A DNA stretch of 64,000 nt. It comes from Mallotus nudiflorus (taxonomy: Eukaryota > Streptophyta > Magnoliopsida > Malpighiales > Euphorbiaceae). The stretch covers positions 7,111,001 through 7,175,000 of the forward strand of contig CANTUR010000239.1 in the NCBI GenBank assembly GCA_947683625.1. The letters are read 5' to 3'. Positions within the stretch are counted from its first letter, which is position 1. Every line of letters begins with the position of its first letter. Both the position numbers and the translations under genes were made by a program. The notes beneath the pieces were generated by a model. The model did not search any database. It was not told the DNA's origin and saw only the letters and a list, made by a program, of their open reading frames with translations. Shown here piece after piece: positions 58,741-64,000 of this stretch.

Positions 58741-59239
58741 AATTTGAAAGTTTATGTCATAACTGCTATGCAGTATATAACATAATGATTTGAAATTCAT
58801 ATCATAGCTATTGTGCAGCATATGAAACCTTTGATTGAAATCATGCATGTAAAATGCAAAAAATGAGTTCTGTGATCTTGTTCTGTATTCTGTATTTGAC
58901 AGAAGATTCAGGATCATAGATTGATTATGCAATTTTAATAATTGAATGAATTATTAATTTGATGAATGCCATGATTTAATTAGGAACATGTTCCTAATCA
59001 AAATGCAATTATGGACCAAATTGCAAGAAAGAAAAGATAGATAAAAAGTAAATAAATTGAAAGGATTAAAATGGATATTCTCCATTTTATATATTCTTTC
59101 CCTTTTACTGATCACTTCACTTCTCTTCCCATTCTTTTCTTCTTCTTTTTTTTTTACACTTAATCTTGATTTTTCTTTTCTTGATTTCTTCACCATCTGT
59201 TGTCCGATTTGTAATCCGTCTAATCCTATGGCCTCTTAA
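58741..59239. other. AT-rich stretch upstream of Tat2 antisense gene
   Basis: Includes a two-copy TATGTCATAACTGCTATGCAG/TATCATAGCTATTGTGCAG-like repeat (58753-58825) and a pyrimidine-rich tract (59090-59160) that may be the 5' leader or promoter of the antisense gene. No ORF. Confidence 0.45.
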
Positions 59240-59249
59240 TTATGTAGAC

Positions 59250-61930
59250 AACATGAGGGAGCCAAGACTTCAGAATTTCAGAGGATTCTGCCTCTTCATT
59301 TTCCTCAAAATAATCTGGAACTTTTAGAAGACTCAGCTATCTTTACCTTGAGTCATTTACATACCCACAGGTACAGAGATGTGGGTAATAAGGTAACTTT
59401 TCTTGCTTCTATTTATTTCTGAAAGAATATTACCTGTATAATCAATAATTGGAATTAGTTGCAAAGTAGAAATTGACATTAACATGTATATTTATCAGAA
59501 ATTAATTTGAAAATGTATGATAAATTGAAATTAACTCTGAAAATATGAAATTTGACTCTCGAGTTGTCAGAATGGAGGATCGGATGTCTGGAATTCAGGT
59601 CAGAATTCCAGATTTTCGATCGACCGGGTTAATGCCGATCGGCATGGTAAATTGTTGATCGATAATCTGGAATGCCGATCGGCATTCTAGATTGCCGGTC
59701 GGCAATCTATATTGTCGATCAGAATTATTTTTTTAAGGCAATTAATTAATTAATTAATTAACTAATCAAATCCTTCAATTTAAGTTCTTTGATTAATTAA
59801 TTAATTAATTATCATTTTCTTTTTGAAATTGAAATATCATCCGATGAAGTTCACGGGCTGTTTCAATCTAGCCCGAGAATTATTTCATGGACTATTGGAA
59901 CAGGTGACATATCTGATTTGAGCTTTCGAATTTAGGCATTTCATCAATGCACTTCTGACTGTTCAAGGCTGATATAACCGTTACTCTTTATTTACTTTGG
60001 TCGAGCGATGGACGGATACTACCCATACTTTTCATACTCGTGTGGGTGAGCTGACCATTTTGCCTATAAGCTTCTCTGCTATCACCGGGATTGCCTTTGG
60101 GGGATCCCTAGTTCCATTTGACATTAGCTATTGCAGTCTTCTAGAGCATGCACGGAGTCAGTACGTGCGTGACTTGATCGGGTTTGCCCCAGCATGGAAG
60201 AATCGGAAGAACATTCTTCTTTCATCATTAGTTGAGGGATTTAGATGCCTTCCTACTTCAAATCCTTGTTAGATTATTCATAAGGCGAGGTGTTTCCTCT
60301 TGATATTATTAGGCACAACCCTCTTTTGTGAGACCGGTCATGAGGTCAGTATTGCTCTGTTGGGTCCTCTTCGTGATTTGGATCAAGTTGCCACATTAGA
60401 TTGGGGATCTGCTGCACTTGCTTATATTTATTACAGACTAGACACTATATGTAGAGGTGCTATCATGATGTGTGGCTTTTGGCATGTCTTGCATGTATGT
60501 TCTCCTTCATTTGATCTCTATAATTTTGCTCTTCTTTGCTTCTTTTTTTTTATGATATGTTCTCTCTCTTTTTAGATCTGGAGTATAGAGATCGGGCTAA
60601 TTCGAGGCTTTAATGCTATCAATTCTGATAGAACCTTTCCTTTGATGATGAGATGGGGTTCTTCTTGCCTGGGTAGCAACAGGAACACTTTGTAGATGTA
60701 CCGTGATCAGTTGAACACTATCGAGTGGCACCTGGTAAGGAAAAAGAAAATAAAATAATTAGTATACTACAGTTTAATAGAGATTAGACTTAATTTACGT
60801 AAATTGTAGATAAACTTTGATTGGTTGGAGGGTGTTGAGGACATCCAGTGATATAATTTCATGGCGGTTGTAGCTCGCTTGGAGCCTATGAGGATCCTAC
60901 TTTCTGGTTATGGTTGTCTAATGTGGTATCTAGGGGAGCGAGTATATTGTCGGTCTTCTAGCCCTTCTCGATGTCATATTCCATATGATGTTCCTTCCTC
61001 TATGCTTCGTAGCTCGCATCTTATAGGTTCAGAGCTGAGGGATGCATTACAGGGATATGCTGCCTCAAATTTCCTTAAGTGTTCTCAACATTATCAGCAG
61101 TTTATCGGTGAGAGCCTCCTGGAGCATGTTCCTATTGATGATGATGAGGTAATTTCTTATTATTTCAACTTCTATTTTTAGAACCTATGACTCACTCTTT
61201 CTTTTTACAGTTTGAGGAGGTTCGCTCTCCTGTTGATATGGATGAGGAGATTGAGATTACTCCAGAGACTGAGATTGCTCTAGATATTGAGAGCCTTGAG
61301 CCCAGACCTAGTCCTGATCATCATGCTCAGCAGTTCGGTCTAGTGGTGATGGGGCCTTTATCGGTGCTACACTTGGTGATGTCTCTCTTCCAGACAAGTC
61401 TATGTTCTACTGGGCCCCCGCTGTTCAAGCTGTAATTGAGCAGTAGATGCAATTTGGTGATGCTCAACTTCCTAGCTTTTATCCACCAGATGCTTTTCAT
61501 GTGAGTCTGTTTGCTTTATTTCTTATATGGATCTGTATACTTGACATTGATATTAATAAAATTTACAAAACAGATTCCCCGGACACAAGCAGAGTATCTA
61601 TATGGACTTGCCTCGTCTCAGAGATTATTTACAATGCAAGTTATAGATAATTGGCAGGTAAGCGCCCTCACTGAGACAATGCAAATGTATGCATGTTATG
61701 CATATGATATAGTATTTTCTGTGTATGTAGAGCTATTCCAACGGTCTAGAGCGGGAGAATGAGATGCTTTGTCGGTAGCTTGCAGCCTTGGGCTTTGATC
61801 TGTATAGTGCTGGGACTTCATCTGCTAGATCTCTAGACACTCATCATCATGATGACCTTACCAGAGGATGGAGCCCATAGCTTGATACCAGAGCACGAGA
61901 TGAATGATTTAGTGCTTTTGTATTCCTGAC
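59250..61930 (+). pseudogene. Antisense spliced PMD (plant mobile domain) gene of Tat2
   Basis: Exons inferred from frame and splice sites: about 59250-59370 (donor CACAG|GTACAG), about 59850-60494, 60576-60734, 60810-61148, 61211-61500, 61574-61657 and 61731-61930. The introns end in TTTTTAG, TTGTAG, TTTTTACAG, AAAACAG and TATGTAG. PMD pattern: LVERWTDTTHTFHTRVGELT (59997 on), RCFLLILLGTTLF, RDLDQVATLDWGSAALAYIY and GFWHVLH|IWSIEIGLIRGF across intron 2. C-terminal parts: HIPYDVPSSML, acidic DMDEEIEITPETEIALDIE, ERENEMLCR. Stops such as PTSNPC*IIHKA (60270) break it. It is better kept than the Tat1 copy. Plant PMD proteins are linked to silencing and genome stability; here the role is unknown. 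Confidence 0.75.
59591..59730. repeat. 20-bp palindrome array in Tat2 PMD intron (seven units)
   Basis: Seven units of exactly 20 bp: GAATTCAGGTCAGAATTCCA, GATTTTCGATCGACCGGGTT, AATGCCGATCGGCATGGTAA, ATTGTTGATCGATAATCTGG, AATGCCGATCGGCATTCTAG, ATTGCCGGTCGGCAATCTAT, ATTGTCGATCAGAATTATTT. Arms co-vary: GCC pairs with GGC, GTT-GATC-GAT with partial pairing. Located in the first intron, as in Tat1. Confidence 0.95.
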
Positions 61931-62342
61931 TTTCTGTGTGTCTGTATTTGACTGCTCTCTATTGTACTGATGTGTTAACCAACTCTACAAGTTAGATGCA
62001 CTTCTTTCCGGATTTATAAATCCTGCAGACTTGTTGAAGTTAGTTTCAACTATGATGCATGTATAAAAATACATTATGATGTTGAAAATTTAGCATGTAC
62101 TTAACAAATCTCACATTTTTTTATTTTCATGACTGTCACTTATTTGCCATTCGTAAAGGTTAGAGGCATCGTTAACCATCTTATGCTGAGAGTATAGCAT
62201 TTACCAAGTGAAGAGCTTACTTCCACACCTAATTTTAGGGAGAATTTGCTAAACAAAACTTGTGGAAATTAAGCATAAAAATATTGAATTCAGAGTATCA
62301 AAACGGTCTTTGAATTATTTTTGTGCTTTTCTTCCTTATCCA
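61931..62342. other. Region downstream of Tat2 PMD gene
   Basis: No ORF or known motif; probably the 3' untranslated part or spacer within Tat2. Confidence 0.4.
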
Positions 62343-62710
62343 AGTATTCCCCTACCTTTCTCATATTACTTAGTGTAAATATCGTTGGAAAGGTCCTTTG
62401 GATACTTATACTCTTATAGAGCATTGGAGTAAATAGAGTAATTTTTTTTAACATGGGTTCTCTTTTAGTATTCCCCCGCCTTTCTTGTATTACTCAACGT
62501 GGATACCGCTAGAGGTTCACGTTGATACTCTTGCTCATTTTTGGGAATTGGAGTATATTATGTTTGCTCTTGTTCTGATTCTCCTCTCAATGTTCCCCTA
62601 CCTTTCTTATATTACTCAGTGTGGATACCGTTGAGGGATTTGTACTCGTACTCATTTCTGAGTATTGGAGTAGATTATATGCACATTTATTATTCAAAAG
62701 ACTAAAATGA
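62343..62710. repeat. About 122-bp tandem repeat, three copies
   Basis: AGTATTCCCCTACCTTTCTC (62343), AGTATTCCCCCGCCTTTCTT (62467) and AATGTTCCCCTACCTTTCTT (62588) start units that share ATATTACTNARYGTRGATACCG and a TTGGAGTA block. Periods are 124 and 121 bp. Confidence 0.88.
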
Positions 62711-63274
62711 CACTTTGAAATTCAACCAATTTATACTGCAAGTCCATAGATTTTGTCGTTGCATATTCTTCCCCTCATTTGGGTGTAAAGTAAGCATTAG
62801 ATTGATTAGAGTTTTTAGAAACTCTCAGCATAGAACTGTCAATAAGACATCTGAATTTTACGAGGCTAATAAAAGAAAGCCACTAAAATCAAAGGTCATA
62901 AGATAAGTTTTTGCACATGATATTATGAAGTGGATGAATTTACTCTCAATTTTATAAATTTTCTTTGTACTTCACTATAGAATAAAAAAAGAGATAGAGT
63001 TATACTACTTCCTTTTGGTATTTGTCAGGCTATTTGTCACATAGAGTGAGATTTTGACGAGTGATTAGCATTTTCTATCCTAGTCATTCTTATTGATGTA
63101 TCAATTCTTTTCCTCTTCTTTGTTATATTTTATTTTCCTTACACAAAATACCATAAGTTATATGGTTTATTTGTAAGTGAAGAAATTTTGTCAAAATGCA
63201 ATGTCATTCTTTTGCATTCTTCCCTTTTTGATTGTGGTGATGATGTCTCTAGTTATAGGGTTACGATGTTCTGC

Positions 63275-63418
63275 CATCGAAGTTGCGGCTTTCTTCTATT
63301 AATGCTATGGTAGAGGGCTCCATCATTCCTCTTCCTAAGATTTCCATTGAGGTTGTGGCTTTAGGCTGAATATTGATGCTATAGTAAAAGGCCTCATTCC
63401 TCTTCCTAACATTTCCTG
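63275..63418. repeat. 71-bp direct repeat, two copies
   Basis: GTTGCGGCTTTCTTCTATTA (63281) and GTTGTGGCTTTAGGCTGAAT (63352) start units that both continue with GATGCTAT/AATGCTAT and CATTCCTCTTCCTAA.ATTTCC. Confidence 0.82.
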
Positions 63419-63499
63419 CTAAAGAAAAGATTTGGAAGTTAGAGGTTTTTATTTCACCATCAAAGAAGTCTTCAGAGTGCATTCATCTCTTAAGTTTTG

Positions 63500-63985
63500 A
63501 GTGCATTCTTCCCTGTTTAGGGCTGAGCACATGTATCATTGACATGTTCAACCTTCTCGTTACCATATTCCATATGATGCTCCCAATGAGACTGTGGAGA
63601 TGGATATTGAGTTTGAGGAGCTTGAAAGCCTTATCCAGCCTCTTGAGGTCACTAAGATGATGCTTCTTGGTAATGTCATTCCTTTTATTTTCATTCCTTT
63701 AGATGCTTTACCTATGAATACTTTGACCACTTTCCTTCACTTTTATAATACTAATCTTGAATGTTAGTAGCAAAGTGTTTGGACAATCTTGCTTAGGCTC
63801 AAAGACAAGTATTTCACAACAAATGTATGCAAGTGTATGCATGATCCTAACAGGTCTTCTGTTTGGGGCAAGGCTATGTTCGTAGCTTGGAGTGTGAGAA
63901 TGAGGTGCCTCATCAATAGCTTATAGGTTCAAGAACTTGATGCTTCATTGTTGGTGCTTATGTCGTTTGAGCTTTTGATATAGTC
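63500..63985 (+). pseudogene. Partial second copy of the Tat2 PMD gene 3' half
   Basis: Plus-strand text reads RYHIPYDAPNETVEMDIEFE and then LESLIQPLE (63550-63650), which parallels HIPYDVPSS and the acidic DMDEEIEI...IESLEP of the PMD gene. Further on, 63870-63960 (TATGTTCGTAGCTTGGAGTG, then GAGAATGAGGTGCCTCAT) parallels the last exon at 61731 (AGCTATTCCAACGGTCTAGA, GAGAATGAGATGCTTTGT). The PMD core is missing, so this is a fragmentary duplication or a remnant of a second antisense gene. Confidence 0.55.
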
Positions 63986-64000
63986 TATCAAACAAATAAC

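Larger units (their letters stand above)
55900..64000 (-). mobile_element. Tat-type Ty3/gypsy element 'Tat2', 3' part (runs off window)
   Basis: 3' LTR at 55900-58040, PPT, tandem repeats, then a seven-exon antisense PMD gene on the plus strand and more repeats to the window end. Pol has not been reached, so minus orientation rests on the PPT and on the parallel with Tat1. It is inserted in the Tekay-type LTR; ATCGA (55895-55899) should be one copy of the target duplication. Its LTR is homologous to the solo LTR at 11159-12965. Confidence 0.82.

Noticed and set aside
44958..64000. Independent host gene for the PMD regions, with nearby LTRs by chance
   Set aside because: Two copies with the same layout (LTR, PPT, tandem repeats, PMD) and, in Tat1, pol right behind make an element-borne gene far more likely.

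Overview
The window looks like a gene-poor, transposon-rich stretch of a flowering-plant nuclear genome, probably a dicot. It is very AT-rich and packed with Ty1/copia and Ty3/gypsy LTR retrotransposons of plant lineages, long-terminal-inverted-repeat (foldback/MITE-like) elements and microsatellites. I find no intact host gene, no rRNA or tRNA gene, and nothing prokaryotic. The species cannot be named from this sequence.

Layout. (1) 1-5181: AT-rich intergenic DNA with two foldback elements and a near-perfect hairpin. (2) 5182-21989: a three-level nest. A Ty1/copia element (minus strand, 137-bp LTRs, 5-bp target duplication) is split in its integrase by a Tekay-type Ty3/gypsy chromovirus 'A' (7861-20101, plus strand). 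A itself contains a solo LTR of a Tat-type element (11159-12965). Every level has a matching 5-bp target-site duplication. (3) 22546-37827: a non-autonomous LTR element 'C' (660-bp LTRs with TA...CA ends) split by a second, better preserved Tekay element 'B' (24083-35570, minus strand). (4) 37828-44957: intergenic DNA with three more foldback elements and low-complexity tracts. (5) 44958-54171: the 3' part of a Tat-type Ty3/gypsy element 'Tat1' (minus strand), cut in RNase H/RT by the LTR of a third Tekay-type element (54172-55899), which is cut in turn by a second Tat-type element 'Tat2' (55900 to the window end).

The most interesting part is the pair of Tat elements. In both, the segment between the 3' LTR and pol holds a multi-exon gene on the strand opposite to pol, encoding a plant-mobile-domain (PMD, aminotransferase-like) protein. 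Tat1 also has a second antisense ORF resembling the DUF7745 family. Both carry tandem repeats next to the polypurine tract (Tat1: eight copies of exactly 43 bp). Both also carry arrays of short GATC-centred palindromes with a unit of about 20 bp, once in the LTR and once in the intron before the main PMD exon. The core sequence differs between the elements (GAGGYGATCRCCTC-like against AATGCCGATCGGCATT-like), but placement and spacing are the same. A related solo LTR (11159-12965) lacks the array.

All coding regions are retroelement-derived and broken. Relative ages by nesting: copia > A > solo LTR; C > B; Tat1 > Tekay LTR > Tat2. All comparisons were made by eye; no alignment or database search was run.
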